Assembly (NCBI RefSeq): GCF_041378895.1 | Contig: NZ_CP144212.1 | Span: 399,001-463,000, forward strand | From: Dechloromonas sp. ZY10 | GTDB taxonomy: Bacteria > Pseudomonadota > Gammaproteobacteria > Burkholderiales > Rhodocyclaceae | Direction: 5' to 3' | Length of the DNA stretch: 64,000 nucleotides | In this document: one piece after another, positions 26,441 through 35,487 of the stretch | How the letters are laid out: every line of letters starts with the position of its first letter | How positions within the stretch are numbered: the first letter of the stretch is position 1 | Program-made: the position numbers and the translations under genes | The notes under the pieces: model-generated | The model's database searches: none | Seen by the model: only the letters and a program-made list of their open reading frames with translations | Told to the model about the DNA's origin: nothing

Positions 26441-27340
26441 TCAGGCATCGTCGCGCAGCATCGCTGCACAATCGGTCGCCAGTTCGCCGATTTCATCTGC
26501 GGTCAACTGCAGCCGGGTACAGCAGCAGGCGCCCAGTTTTTCCCATTCGCAGGTTTGATTCAGGCCGCTGATCTGCTGCAGCAGGTGTTCTGCCAGTTGG
26601 GTGACGGCGATCATGTCGCGGCTGACCTCCGGTAGTGCCAGCGGATTGCCCTCAGCAAATGCCTCTGGCTGATGATGATGGCGGATGGCGGCATGGATGT
26701 CTTCCGGCAGCAGCCAGTTTTCGGCAAGTTCGGCCCCGACCAGTGCGTGGTTGAGCGCCAGAAGTTCGTCCTCAATCTCGGTAAAGCTGCGTTCGCGTTC
26801 GCTGTTGGCGGCTTTCAGGATATCCAGATATTCGGGGAAGGGAATCATCAGCATCGGGATTCCGCAGTCACGGAACAGCGCGAAGGTATAAGCATCGTCG
26901 GGCCTGGCCTGGCTGCGCTTGCGCAACTGCAGGGCCAGCCAGGCTGAAATTCGCGCGGTGGTTGCCGAGGCGTCCCAGAAGCGTTCAAGATTGGGCGTGT
27001 TGGGAAATATGTTCTGAAGCGACAGTCCGGCGAGGGTCCGGACCACTGCCTTCAGACCCAGCACCAGCAGGGCATCATGGACTGAGCGGACTTTGCGGCC
27101 AAAGGCGAAAGCAGGGGAGTTGGCTGTCTTGATCAGGCCCGCAGCCAGCCCGACATCGGCGCTGATCAACTGTTCCAGGTGGCGGAAGTCGGGCTCCTCC
27201 TTGCGCATTTCCCGGTCGATCTGTTCAAGGATGGTTGGGCGGGGTGGAATGCCGATGTCGCGCAACTGGGTGCGGAAGTTCTTCTCCAGCGGGTCGGTAT
27301 GCGGGTCGTTGCCGGCTGGGCGGGTACTGGTCGCAAGCAT
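26441..27340 (-). CDS. HDOD domain protein
   Basis: The 299-residue cytoplasmic protein has an HDOD domain at about 30-230 (PRPTILEQIDREM, LISADVGLAAGLIKTANSPAF, RSVHDALLVLGLKAV, ALVGAELAENWLLPEDIHAAIRHHH). HDOD is a non-catalytic relative of HD-type phosphohydrolases that acts as a signalling module, often with c-di-GMP proteins. The C-terminal part has Cys-rich TCEWEKLGACCCTRL. It converges with the pilin-like gene, with 6 bases between stops. The target is unknown. Confidence 0.88.
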   Translation of the reverse strand: MLATSTRPAGNDPHTDPLEKNFRTQLRDIGIPPRPTILEQIDREMRKEEPDFRHLEQLISADVGLAAGLIKTANSPAFAFGRKVRSVHDALLVLGLKAVVRTLAGLSLQNIFPNTPNLERFWDASATTARISAWLALQLRKRSQARPDDAYTFALFRDCGIPMLMIPFPEYLDILKAANSERERSFTEIEDELLALNHALVGAELAENWLLPEDIHAAIRHHHQPEAFAEGNPLALPEVSRDMIAVTQLAEHLLQQISGLNQTCEWEKLGACCCTRLQLTADEIGELATDCAAMLRDDA

Positions 27341-27443
27341 CTTGGGCTATCGTTGGTGGGGCGGAAGCTATAACGTATACGCTTGGTGAGCGAATCAGGC
27401 AAGGCTTGGCTCCCCGTTTCCATTTCTTCTTTCTGCCCCGTCG

Positions 27444-28166
27444 ATGAATACTCAGACCTTCTATCGTCACCTGACCTTTCTGGATCCCGTGCGCCATGCC
27501 GCGTTACGCCTGGCTCCGGTCAATGATTTTTCCTTCGCGGCACAAAGCCAGACCCTGCCACTGCTCGCTGTCGAAATGAACGAGGCTCAGCGGGAGTTTC
27601 CGCTGGTATTCGCCCGTGATCAGGAGGGGCAGATTACCCCGTTGGCGCTGCTGGGCCTGCGTCAGAACGAAAACCTTTTCATTGCTGCCGATGGCCGCTG
27701 GCAGGCCGAGCATTTGCCGGCATTCATCCGGCGTTATCCGTTCGCCACCGTGCAGGTCAATGGCGAAGATCTGGCCGTTTGTGTCGACGAAGCAGCCGGT
27801 TGTCTCTCGTCCGCAGTTGGCGAACCTCTCTTTCCGGCGGATGGCAGTCGCGAGTTGCTGACCCGGATACAGCAGGTGTTACAGGAGTACCAGCATGAGA
27901 TTGCGCGTACCCGTGCCTTCTGCACTCGCCTCCAGGAGCTCGATTTGCTGCGCGAGGCGTCGGCACAGATCGAACTTCCCGACGGGGAGGCCTTCTCGCT
28001 GACCGGGATGCTGATCGTCGAGGAGGAACTGTTGCGTGCGCTGAGTCCCGAGCAGGTACATGCGCTGGTGCAGACTGGCGAATTGGCGTTGATCCAGGCC
28101 CATATGCTCTCGCTGGGCAATTTCCCCCGCCTGCTGCGCCGCCGCAATCAGCACCCCGGTGCCTGA
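27444..28166 (+). CDS. SapC-family protein
   Basis: The 240-residue protein matches SapC (Pfam PF07277 as recalled) in its N-terminal half: LAPVNDFSFAAQSQTLPLLAVEMNEAQREFPLVFARD, split over conserved blocks, then ENLFIAADGRWQAEHLPAFIRRYPFA. No signal peptide or membrane helix is present, so it is probably cytoplasmic or peripheral. The function of the family is unclear; the name comes from S-layer loci. It is divergent from the HDOD gene across about 103 bases. Confidence 0.82.
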   Translation: MNTQTFYRHLTFLDPVRHAALRLAPVNDFSFAAQSQTLPLLAVEMNEAQREFPLVFARDQEGQITPLALLGLRQNENLFIAADGRWQAEHLPAFIRRYPFATVQVNGEDLAVCVDEAAGCLSSAVGEPLFPADGSRELLTRIQQVLQEYQHEIARTRAFCTRLQELDLLREASAQIELPDGEAFSLTGMLIVEEELLRALSPEQVHALVQTGELALIQAHMLSLGNFPRLLRRRNQHPGA

Positions 28167-28178
28167 GTCGGGTCGGCG

Positions 28179-28472
28179 CTAGTCGGCAGAGTCGCTCTTG
28201 CGGCTGGCTTCGTAGGCGGACAGGGTGATGCCCGCGTGCGCAAGAAATTCGCGCAGGGCTTTGATTTCGTTGCGGCCGCAGGTATTGCCGCCATGCGGGT
28301 GGTGGAGGAAGGCCTCGACACGGTTCAGCGTCACTTTGAAGCGGGCGCCGCCGGCCGGTTCGATCGTTGCCCCGAGGTGGCCGAGCAGGGATTCGACTTC
28401 GCGCCAGTGGATGTTGGCCGCGTGCGGGTCCTGAAAGACGGTACGCAGCAGATGGGCGTGCTTGTGGCTCAT
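28179..28472 (-). CDS. HicA-like dsRBD-fold protein without a partner gene
   Basis: The 97-residue product contains REVESLLGHLGATIEPAGGARFKVTLNRVEAFLHHPH, which resembles HicA mRNA-interferase toxins, including the His of the HPH-type motif. The C-terminal half (GGNTCGRNEIKALREFLAHAGI) fits the same fold. No hicB-like antitoxin gene is adjacent on either side, so it may be a domesticated housekeeping form. The Shine-Dalgarno CAGGAG supports the start. It converges with the sapC-like gene, 12 bases apart. Confidence 0.7.
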   Translation of the reverse strand: MSHKHAHLLRTVFQDPHAANIHWREVESLLGHLGATIEPAGGARFKVTLNRVEAFLHHPHGGNTCGRNEIKALREFLAHAGITLSAYEASRKSDSAD

Positions 28473-28540
28473 GACCGGCTCCTGTGCGGGTGCGATGCAG
28501 TCATTCTAAGCCCGCCCTGCGGCAGCGGGAAGCGCCGGGC

Positions 28541-29038
28541 TTAGCCGAGCAGTCGCTTGAGCAGGGCCAGCGCGAGCAGGGTGTAGCCGGCGGCAACCAG
28601 GTCGTCGGCCATCACCCCGAAGCCATTTTTCACATGGTGGTCAAAATAGCGCGCCGGCTGTGGCTTGACGATGTCGAAGAAGCGGAACAGCGCAAATGCC
28701 GTCGCCTGCCACAGCCAGCCAGCCGGAGTCAGCAGCAGGACCAGCCAGAAGGGCACGATCTCGTCCCAGACGATGCTGCCATGGTCGGGGTCGCCCAGAC
28801 TACGCCCGGCAACGTCGATGATCCAGATGCCGGCAAGATAGGCGGCGCCAAGCAGGGCGAGAAATTGCAGTTCGCTGAGCGGGGCTCGCAGCAAGGGGAA
28901 GGTCAGCCAGGCGAACAGAGTGCCGACGGTACCCGGCGCCTTGGGCGAGAGGCCGCTGCCGCAGCCGCAGGCGAGGAAGTGCGCCGGGTGCGCGAAGAGG
29001 AAGCGCAGACCGGGGCGGGGCCGGGGGCTGTCAGGCAA
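28541..29038 (-). CDS. pgpA: Phosphatidylglycerophosphatase A
   Basis: PgpA removes the phosphate of phosphatidylglycerophosphate in the inner membrane, the last step to phosphatidylglycerol. The 165-residue protein has about four membrane helices, GLSPKAPGTVGTLFAW near residue 30 and DEIVPFWLVLLLTP in the middle, and a C-terminal DDLVAAGY with conserved acidic residues. The start is a TTG at 29036-29038 that overlaps the end of thiL by 8 bases; no ATG gives a full N-terminus. It ends the ribBX-ribH-nusB-thiL-pgpA operon. Confidence 0.93.
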   Translation of the reverse strand: MPDSPRPRPGLRFLFAHPAHFLACGCGSGLSPKAPGTVGTLFAWLTFPLLRAPLSELQFLALLGAAYLAGIWIIDVAGRSLGDPDHGSIVWDEIVPFWLVLLLTPAGWLWQATAFALFRFFDIVKPQPARYFDHHVKNGFGVMADDLVAAGYTLLALALLKRLLG

Positions 29039-30029
29039 AATGATCGTACCCCTTGCGCGCGAATTCGACCGGCTTCAGATCCGGATCGTAGACCGTCACC
29101 AATTCTTCGCCATGGGCCGGAATGATTTCGCCGATATGCCACAGCGGCAGTTCGAGGCGAGCGGCAATCGCGGCGATGGCCTGGCTCTGGCTACCTGTTG
29201 CGGTGAAGCACAGTTCATAATCGTCGCCGCCGGCGAGTTGGCATTCGAGCGCGATGCGGCGCAAGTCGGCGTCGTACTGTTCGCCCTTGGGCAGATGCGG
29301 CAATTGCACCAGGTTGAGCGCAGCGGCAACGCTCGACTCGGCGCACAGGTGGCCGAGGTCGGCCAGCAGTCCGTCGGAAACGTCGATCGCAGCGCTGGCG
29401 ATACCGCGCAGGGCGCGCCCCAGTTCGATCCGGGGGCGGGGTTTTTCCAGTGCCGCAATGCACAGGCGGCGCCAGGTTTCCGGAAGGGCCCGGGTTTCCG
29501 GCCGGTTCTGCAGGCAGGCGAGCCCCAGGCTGGCTAAGCCGGGGCGTCCGGAAATCCAGATGCAATCGCCAACCCGGGCACCGCTGCGGCGCAGCGCCTG
29601 GCCGGGTTCGACCTCGCCGATGGCGGTGATCGACAGGGTCAGCGGTCCGCGCGTGGTATCGCCGCCGATCAGGTCAACCCCATAGGCGGCGGCGCAGGCA
29701 AACAGACCTTCGGCGAATTTTTCCAGCCAGGGCTGGTCGACCGTGGCCAGTGTTGCCGGCAGCGCGCCGGCCAGCGTGACCCAGCGCGGCAGCGCACCCA
29801 TTGCTGCAAGATCCGACAGATTGACCGCCAGCGACTTCCAGCCCAGGCGGGCGGGGTCGGTGTCGGGCAGGAAGTGCACGCCGGCAACCAGCATGTCGGT
29901 GGTGATTGCCAGTTCGCAGCCCGGGGTTGGCGCAATCAGCGCGCAGTCGTCGCCGGGGCCGAGCAGGGTTCCTGCCTGCTGCTGCGGACGCTTGAAATAG
30001 CGGTCGATCAGCGTGAATTCACCGGCCAT
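29031..30029 (-). CDS. thiL: Thiamine-monophosphate kinase
   Basis: ThiL phosphorylates thiamine monophosphate to the active diphosphate. The 332-residue protein of the PurM/ThiL family has FTLIDRYFKRP at the N-terminus, GPGDDCALI with metal-binding Asp, VAGVHFLPDTDPARLGWKSLAVNLSDLAAMGA split over its motif 2 region, GGDTTRG, and DVSDGLLADLGHLC. It is in the riboflavin/nusB operon, 18 bases after nusB. One partial palindromic-repeat match (29735) lies in its coding sequence. Confidence 0.96.
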   Translation of the reverse strand: MAGEFTLIDRYFKRPQQQAGTLLGPGDDCALIAPTPGCELAITTDMLVAGVHFLPDTDPARLGWKSLAVNLSDLAAMGALPRWVTLAGALPATLATVDQPWLEKFAEGLFACAAAYGVDLIGGDTTRGPLTLSITAIGEVEPGQALRRSGARVGDCIWISGRPGLASLGLACLQNRPETRALPETWRRLCIAALEKPRPRIELGRALRGIASAAIDVSDGLLADLGHLCAESSVAAALNLVQLPHLPKGEQYDADLRRIALECQLAGGDDYELCFTATGSQSQAIAAIAARLELPLWHIGEIIPAHGEELVTVYDPDLKPVEFARKGYDHFA

Positions 30030-30047
30030 CGGCTGCCTTGCTCCGCA

Positions 30048-30530
30048 TTACTTGCCTTGCTGCTTGCGGCGGGCTGCCACTTCCGTCGGACGGACTTCGC
30101 CGGCAACCTTGTCGAGCACGCCATTGACGTACTTGTGGCCGTCGGTGCCGCCAAACGCCTTGGCCAGCTCGATGGCTTCGTTGATGATCACGCGGTAAGG
30201 CGTGTCTGGGTGGTTGATCAGCTCGAAGCTGCCGATCATCAGCACGCAGGCTTCGATCGGCGACAATTCGCTGAACGGACGGTCGATATGGCGGCTGATT
30301 CGCTCCGCCAGCGCATCGCCTTGACCCATCACCCCGCGCAGCAGGCCAACGAAAAATTCGCGGTCGGCTTTGGCAAAGTCTTCCAGTTGTGGCAGATGGC
30401 CTTCGATGGCGGCCGCATCGGCACCGCCAACCCGCCACTGATACAGGCCTTGCAGCGCAAATTCACGGGAGCGGCGGCGCGCCGGCTTGGGGCGGGGCAG
30501 TTCCTGGTCGAGATTCTGGTTGTCGCTCAT
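30048..30530 (-). CDS. nusB: Transcription antitermination protein NusB
   Basis: NusB pairs with NusE (S10) on boxA RNA for rRNA antitermination. The 160-residue helical protein has [18 protein letters not shown] near residue 16, and [41 protein letters not shown] at the end, with an Arg-rich N-terminal region that binds RNA. The start ATG (complement 30528-30530) overlaps the ribH stop by 4 bases, showing translational coupling; the longer frame to 30590 lies within ribH. Confidence 0.97.
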   Translation of the reverse strand: MSDNQNLDQELPRPKPARRRSREFALQGLYQWRVGGADAAAIEGHLPQLEDFAKADREFFVGLLRGVMGQGDALAERISRHIDRPFSELSPIEACVLMIGSFELINHPDTPYRVIINEAIELAKAFGGTDGHKYVNGVLDKVAGEVRPTEVAARRKQQGK

Positions 30531-31009
30531 TTTTGTACCGCTTTCAGGGCTTTTTGCAGGTTGGCCATTTCGATCGCCGCCTGCGCACAATCGGTGCCTT
30601 TCGGTTGCATGCGGACTTCCGCCTGCTCATCGGTGTCGCAAGTGAGGATGCCGTTGGCGATGGGAATGCCGGTGTCGAGCTGGACTTCCATGATCGCACG
30701 ACAGGCGTCGTTGGAGACCACTTCGAAATGATAGGTGTCGCCACGGATCACCGCGCCCAGCGCTACCAATGCGTCGAAACGGCCGCTGCTGGCCATGGTT
30801 TGCAGAACCAGCGGGATTTCGAGGGCGCCGGGGACGTTGGCGATTTCCATGTCGGCATCAGCTACCCCGAGGCGCTTGAGTTCGGCAACGCAGGCCGAGA
30901 GCAGGCCTTCGCAGACCGGCAGGTTGAAGCGGCTCATGACGATGCCGACGGCGAGGCCGTTGCCGGCGAGGGAGTTGTCGTATTCGTGGATGTTGTCAAA
31001 ACGGGACAT
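30527..31009 (-). CDS. ribH: 6,7-dimethyl-8-ribityllumazine synthase
   Basis: RibH joins the RibA-derived pyrimidine with dihydroxybutanone phosphate to make lumazine, the precursor of riboflavin. The 160-residue sequence has [39 protein letters not shown] with the active-site His, and [11 protein letters not shown], all of the icosahedral-type family. It follows ribBX by 9 bases, and its end overlaps nusB. Confidence 0.97.
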   Translation of the reverse strand: MSRFDNIHEYDNSLAGNGLAVGIVMSRFNLPVCEGLLSACVAELKRLGVADADMEIANVPGALEIPLVLQTMASSGRFDALVALGAVIRGDTYHFEVVSNDACRAIMEVQLDTGIPIANGILTCDTDEQAEVRMQPKGTDCAQAAIEMANLQKALKAVQK

Positions 31010-31018
31010 GGTTTTTCC

Positions 31019-32137
31019 TTAGAGGTCCGCGATGGAGGTGACAAAGCCGGTGACCTCAAGGTCGAAGCCGGTCATCGAAGGCATCTTGCGCGGGCTGGAG
31101 AGCAGGCGCATCTTGGTCACGCCAAGGTCGCGCAGAATCTGGGCGCCGATGCCATAGGTGCGTGGATCCCATTTTACCTGCTGCTTCGGGGCATTCTGTG
31201 CCGGGCCGGTGAGGCGGGCGAGCAGGGCGTCGCCGTCTTCCGGGCGATGCATCAGGACGATCACGCCGTGGCCGAATTTGGCCAGCGCTGCCTGCGCCTC
31301 GTCAATCGAGAAGGACTGGCGCTTGCTGGCCGGGTCGAGGAAGTCGAGTACCGACAGCGGTTCGTGCACTCGCACCAGGGTTTCGCCGCCGGTTGGAATC
31401 GTGCCGTGCTGCAGCACCAGATGAGTGGCGCCGCCGGCACGGTCGACATAGGCGTGCAGGGTAAATTCGCCGTGTGCGGTTTGCACCGGTTTGCTGGTGA
31501 CGCGCTCGACCAGTTTTTCGGAGGCTGCTCGGTAATGGATCAGGTCGGCGATGGTGCCGATCTTCAAGCCATGTTCCCTGGCGAATTCGATCAGTTCGGG
31601 CAGCCGGGCCATGGTTCCGTCGTCGTTCATGATCTCGCAGATCACCGACGAGGGTTCGAGTCCGGCCAGCCCGGCGAGGTCACAGCCGGCTTCGGTGTGG
31701 CCGGCACGAACCAGCACGCCGCCGGGGCGGGCGGTGATCGGGAAAACGTGGCCGGGCTGGACGATGTCGTCGGCCGTGCTGCTCTTGGCGACGGCAACCT
31801 GAATGGTACGGGCCCGGTCAGCTGCCGAGATGCCGGTCGTGACGCCGGTGGCGGCTTCGATCGAGACAGTGAAGGCGGTGCCGTACTGGGTGCCGTTGCT
31901 GCGTGCCATCTGGGTCAGCCCCAGCTTCTTGCAGCGGGCCTCGGTCAGGGTCAGGCAGATCAGGCCGCGGCCATACTTGGCCATGAAGTTGATCGCTTCC
32001 GGGGTGATGTGTTCGGCGGCCATCACGAGGTCGCCCTCGTTTTCGCGGTCTTCTTCGTCGACCAGAATGACCATGCGGCCGGCCTTCAGCTCGGCTACGA
32101 TTTCATCAACAGTGGCAATGGCGGGATGCGGGGGCAT
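31019..32137 (-). CDS. ribBX: 3,4-dihydroxy-2-butanone-4-phosphate synthase with a degenerate GTP cyclohydrolase II domain (RibBX type)
   Basis: The N-terminal half (about 1-205) is a complete Rib[56 protein letters not shown]. The C-terminal half (about 206-372) aligns with GTP cyclohydrolase II but lacks its zinc-binding core. Where RibA has HSECLTGDVFGSLRCDCG, this protein has [18 protein letters not shown] and no Cys. It is therefore unlikely to open GTP, and a separate RibA must exist elsewhere. The layout matches the RibBX variant described for proteobacteria. It leads the ribH-nusB-thiL-pgpA operon. No FMN riboswitch sequence is visible in the roughly 100 bases upstream. Confidence 0.93.
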   Translation of the reverse strand: MPPHPAIATVDEIVAELKAGRMVILVDEEDRENEGDLVMAAEHITPEAINFMAKYGRGLICLTLTEARCKKLGLTQMARSNGTQYGTAFTVSIEAATGVTTGISAADRARTIQVAVAKSSTADDIVQPGHVFPITARPGGVLVRAGHTEAGCDLAGLAGLEPSSVICEIMNDDGTMARLPELIEFAREHGLKIGTIADLIHYRAASEKLVERVTSKPVQTAHGEFTLHAYVDRAGGATHLVLQHGTIPTGGETLVRVHEPLSVLDFLDPASKRQSFSIDEAQAALAKFGHGVIVLMHRPEDGDALLARLTGPAQNAPKQQVKWDPRTYGIGAQILRDLGVTKMRLLSSPRKMPSMTGFDLEVTGFVTSIADL

Positions 32138-32240
32138 GGCGGGAGACAGAAAAAAACGGGGGCTGCTATTTTCGCAGAAACCGGCGCTGGCGACCTATTT
32201 TTCCGTCGCGGCCGTGCCGTCGCTATAAGCGGTTCACGGC

Positions 32241-32621
32241 TCAAGCCGGCAGCAGGCGGTGCAAGACCTTTTCCAGGGTCTGGAAGCAAACCGGCTTGGC
32301 CAGGATCGCGTCCATCCCGGCAGCGTAAAATTCGTCGTGCGGGATCAGCCCTTCGCTGGCGGTGACGGCAACCACCGGCAGGCGCCGGCGGGCTTCCGCT
32401 GCTTCGAGTGCGCGCAGAGCCCGGGCCGCCTCCATACCGTTCATTTCCGGCATGTGGTAATCCATCAACACCAGTTGGAAGGGGTGTCCGGGCGTTAGCA
32501 GGGCAACGGCTTCGCGGCCATTTTCGGCCTCGGCCGTGCGGTAGCCTTTGCGTTTGAGCCAGAAGTCGAGCAGGCGGCGATTGGCCAGGTTGTCGTCGAC
32601 GATCAGGATGTACTGCGGCAT
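32241..32621 (-). CDS. Stand-alone response regulator receiver protein
   Basis: The 126-residue single receiver domain shows DD at 9-10, phospho-acceptor Asp at about 54 in LVLMDYHMPEMNG, and the conserved Thr/Lys in AVTASEG and LAKP. There is no output domain. The start ATG (complement 32619-32621) comes only 8 bases after the upstream three-domain regulator gene, so they are co-transcribed. The layout and the MPEMNG loop suggest a phosphorelay shuttle or a sensor-kinase partner; no kinase gene is adjacent. Confidence 0.92.
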   Translation of the reverse strand: MPQYILIVDDNLANRRLLDFWLKRKGYRTAEAENGREAVALLTPGHPFQLVLMDYHMPEMNGMEAARALRALEAAEARRRLPVVAVTASEGLIPHDEFYAAGMDAILAKPVCFQTLEKVLHRLLPA

Positions 32622-32629
32622 GGCAGTGC

Positions 32630-33766
32630 TTAACTGGGGCGCAGCAAACCCAGGCGGATGGCCTGGGCAATCGCTTGCCGGCGTGAGCCAACCTGGAATT
32701 TGTGGCGGATGTTGGCCATGTGGAAATTCACTGCCGATTCGGAAATCTGCAGAATTCCGGCGATTTCCCATGATGACTTGCCTAGTGCCGACCATTGCAG
32801 GCATTCCAGCTCTCTTGGGGTGAGCCGGAAAGGAGCATCAATGGCCAGCGCCTCGACCCGGTTGCCGCCCTCGTTGATGGCCTGGCGCAACATCCGTTCG
32901 GCGGCATCGATCAGGATCTGGCTGTCGCATTCCTTGCGTGGCACGGCGGTGGCCAGGCCGATGCTGAGGGTGCAGTGGGGAGGTGTGGTCAGCTGGCAGT
33001 CGGCCTGGCAGAGTTCGTTCATGGTCTGGCGCAGGCGCTCGGCGACGGTCAGTGCGCCGCTGACCGGAGTGTCGGGGAGGATTGCGCCGACCTGCCATTG
33101 GCGGAAATGTGCGGCAAAATCCGAAATCCGTGCGGCGCTATGGCGCAAGGAGAGCGCCGCCTGGCGCAAGCAGGCTTGCAGGGCTTCGAGCGGAGCGCTG
33201 TCACGCTGGGCTTCCAGCCCATCGATGCAGGCAAAGAGCAGGCTGACCGGTTGCTGGGTGCGCGAGCAACGGGCAAATTCCTGGGCCAGTTTGTGGCGGG
33301 CCGCTTCTTCGGTGGCCAGGCCGGTGCTGCTATCGACGGCGGTAGCTTGTGCGACCTCCTGCTCGGCGGCGGGGGTATCAAGCCGGCCAAGCAGTGATTT
33401 CATGCCGACGATGCGGCGCATGGCCAGCAACTTTGCATTGAGAACCAGGGTGTTGATCGGCTTGGTCAGGTAGTCGTCACCACCGGCGGCAATGGCTGCT
33501 GCGATGTCTTCGGGCTGGGTATTGGCCGAAATAAAGATGATCGGGGACCAGCGGTTCTGGCGAGCGCGAATCCGGCGTGCGGTTTCGAGTCCGTCGATGC
33601 CGGGCATCATCACGTCAAGCAGAATCACATCAGGTGCTTCCTGCGCGGCCAGTTCAAGCCCGTCGAATCCGTTGTCGGCAAGCAGGACCTGATGGCCTTG
33701 GGCGCGCAGGCTGGCTTCGATGCGTTGCCGCTCCAGGGCCGAATCGTCCACCACCAGGATTTTCAT
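32630..33766 (-). CDS. Response regulator with receiver, degenerate GGDEF and LuxR-type DNA-binding domains
   Basis: The 378-residue protein has a receiver domain (about 1-120, phospho-acceptor Asp at 51 in VILLDVMMPGIDG). A middle region (about 140-305) with the length and motif spacing of a diguanylate cyclase follows, but its active-site GGDEF is replaced by HFRQWQVG, so it cannot make c-di-GMP. The end (about 310-375) is a LuxR/NarL helix-turn-helix: LTPRELECLQWSALGKSSWEIAGIL, then SAVNFHMANIRHKF. The combination is unusual. It probably activates transcription on phosphorylation, with the dead GGDEF as a sensor or dimer module. The target is unknown. Confidence 0.85.
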   Translation of the reverse strand: MKILVVDDSALERQRIEASLRAQGHQVLLADNGFDGLELAAQEAPDVILLDVMMPGIDGLETARRIRARQNRWSPIIFISANTQPEDIAAAIAAGGDDYLTKPINTLVLNAKLLAMRRIVGMKSLLGRLDTPAAEQEVAQATAVDSSTGLATEEAARHKLAQEFARCSRTQQPVSLLFACIDGLEAQRDSAPLEALQACLRQAALSLRHSAARISDFAAHFRQWQVGAILPDTPVSGALTVAERLRQTMNELCQADCQLTTPPHCTLSIGLATAVPRKECDSQILIDAAERMLRQAINEGGNRVEALAIDAPFRLTPRELECLQWSALGKSSWEIAGILQISESAVNFHMANIRHKFQVGSRRQAIAQAIRLGLLRPS

Positions 33767-33953
33767 TGGGCTCGATCTCGCTCGTTGCAGGACAGGTGAG
33801 TGTAAAACACGCGCCAGGCTAAACGGTCGATTCTCCGGGGTCGAACTGCCACTGACAACCTAGCTGATCTGACAGGGTCTTGCCTTTCCCCGGCCTGGGG
33901 CGATTTCGGGGAAGGGCGTAGAATCGCGGGTTTTACGGCTCCGCGGGTCTGGC

Positions 33954-35453
33954 ATGCGGCACGCACTGCTTCTTTCTGTTTTCGTCATAGCATCCTGTGG
34001 CCTGGCTTATGAATTGGTCGCGGGGGCCTTGTCGTCCTACCTGCTCGGCGATTCGGTGATGCAGTTTTCAACCGTGATCGGCGCCTATCTGTTTGCCATG
34101 GGCGTTGGTTCGTGGCTGTCTAAATACATCGTGCGCGATCTGATCGGGATGTTTGTCCGGATCGAGTTGCTGGTCGGTTTGCTCGGTGGCTTTGCCGCAT
34201 TGGGGCTGTTTCTCGCGTTTGTCTGGCTGCCGGCACCGTTCCGCCTGCTGCTTTACCTGGCGGTATTTTTGATTGGCGTGCTGGTCGGGCTGGAGATTCC
34301 CCTGGTCATGCGCATCCTCAAGCGCGAGATCGAATTCAAGGACCTGGTGTCGCAGGTCCTGACCTTCGATTACCTCGGCGCCTTGGCGGTCTCGTTGCTG
34401 TTTCCGCTATTTTTGGCACCGCACCTGGGAATGTTGCGCACCGGTCTGCTTTTCGGCTTGCTCAACGTTGCGGTGGCCTTGTGGGCTTTGCGCCTGTTTG
34501 CCGACCAGTTGCCGGCACGCCGCTGGCTGACACTGCAGGCGTGGGCGGTTTTCCTGTTACTGGCCGCAGGCTTTGCCGGCGCCGGGCGGCTGACTTCGCT
34601 GGCCGAGGCGCAGATTTACGCCGATGAGATCGTGCATGCCGAAACCACGCCTTACCAGCGGCTGGTGGTGACCCGCTGGCGCGACGATCTGCGGCTGTTC
34701 ATCAACAATAACCTGCAATTTTCCTCGCACGATGAATACCGCTACCACGAGGCGCTGGTGCATCCGGGCCTGGCTGCCCTGCCCTGGGCACGGCGGGTGC
34801 TGGTGCTGGGTGGCGGCGACGGGCTGGCGGTGCGAGAAATCCTGAAATATCCCCAGATCGAGGCGGTGACGCTGGTTGATCTGGATGCAGCGATGACCGA
34901 ACTGTTTGCGACCGCGCCGGCGCTAGTCGAACTGAATCAAGCGTCCCTGAGCTCGCCCAGGGTCAAGGTGGTCAATGCCGATGCCTTGGTCTGGCTGGAG
35001 CAGAATCGCGAGCATTTTGATTTCATCGTGGTTGATTTCCCCGATCCGTCGAATTTTGCCCTGGGCAAACTGTACACCTCGGCCTTTTATCGCCTGCTGG
35101 AAAAGCGCCTGGCGGCCAACGGCCTGATCGTGGTGCAGTCGACCTCGCCGCTTTACGCTCGCCAGTCATTCTGGTGCGTGGTGACGACGCTGGAGGAAGC
35201 AGGGTTGCAGACTGCGCCTTACCACGCGCTGGTGCCCTCGTTCGGTGAATGGGGTTACATCCTGGCTGGGCGGCAAAAAATGGCTTTTTCTACGGTCGAC
35301 CGTGAGAAAACACGCTTTTTGACTCCGGAAACCCTGCCCGGGCTATTTGTTTTTCCGGCGGATATGGCTCGGCTCCCGGTTGAGCCGAATCGTCTCAACA
35401 ACCAGGCGCTGGTGCGCTACTTCGAGGAGGAGTGGCGGCGGGTGATCCGTTGA
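33954..35453 (+). CDS. Membrane-anchored spermidine-synthase-like protein (SpeE family)
   Basis: The 499-residue protein has an N-terminal block of about seven membrane helices (residues 1-215), then a cytoplasmic polyamine aminopropyltransferase domain. That domain holds HEALVHPGL, the SAM-binding VLVLGGGDGLAVREI (about 282-296), VTLVDLDAAMTELF and DFIVVDFPDPSN. Such fusions differ from the soluble SpeE, and their substrate is unproven. In other genomes, as I recall, they cluster with DUF350 and DUF4178 genes; here those are 10 kb away. A copy of the palindromic repeat lies in frame at 35292-35303 and encodes TVDR. The gene has its own upstream gap of 187 bases. Confidence 0.88.
   Translation: MRHALLLSVFVIASCGLAYELVAGALSSYLLGDSVMQFSTVIGAYLFAMGVGSWLSKYIVRDLIGMFVRIELLVGLLGGFAALGLFLAFVWLPAPFRLLLYLAVFLIGVLVGLEIPLVMRILKREIEFKDLVSQVLTFDYLGALAVSLLFPLFLAPHLGMLRTGLLFGLLNVAVALWALRLFADQLPARRWLTLQAWAVFLLLAAGFAGAGRLTSLAEAQIYADEIVHAETTPYQRLVVTRWRDDLRLFINNNLQFSSHDEYRYHEALVHPGLAALPWARRVLVLGGGDGLAVREILKYPQIEAVTLVDLDAAMTELFATAPALVELNQASLSSPRVKVVNADALVWLEQNREHFDFIVVDFPDPSNFALGKLYTSAFYRLLEKRLAANGLIVVQSTSPLYARQSFWCVVTTLEEAGLQTAPYHALVPSFGEWGYILAGRQKMAFSTVDREKTRFLTPETLPGLFVFPADMARLPVEPNRLNNQALVRYFEEEWRRVIR
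35292..35303. repeat. Palindromic repeat ACGGTCGACCGT, copy 4 (inside a coding sequence)
   Basis: The perfect core is flanked by TTTTTCT on the left and GAGAAAA on the right, inside the speE-like gene near the 3' end. It codes for STVDRE. ACG GTC GAC is a common Thr-Val-Asp codon run in this genome, but the full palindrome with T- and A-rich arms is not explained by that alone. Confidence 0.75.
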
Positions 35454-35487
35454 GCCGGTGCCGGTAGCGGCTGCTCACCGGCCGCAC

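Noticed and set aside
32138..32240. Possible FMN riboswitch before ribBX
   Set aside because: The gap is about 100 bases and shows none of the conserved RFN motifs.
30389..32365. 658-codon plus-strand frame over ribH and ribBX
   Set aside because: Antisense shadow; both opposite genes have strong family motifs.
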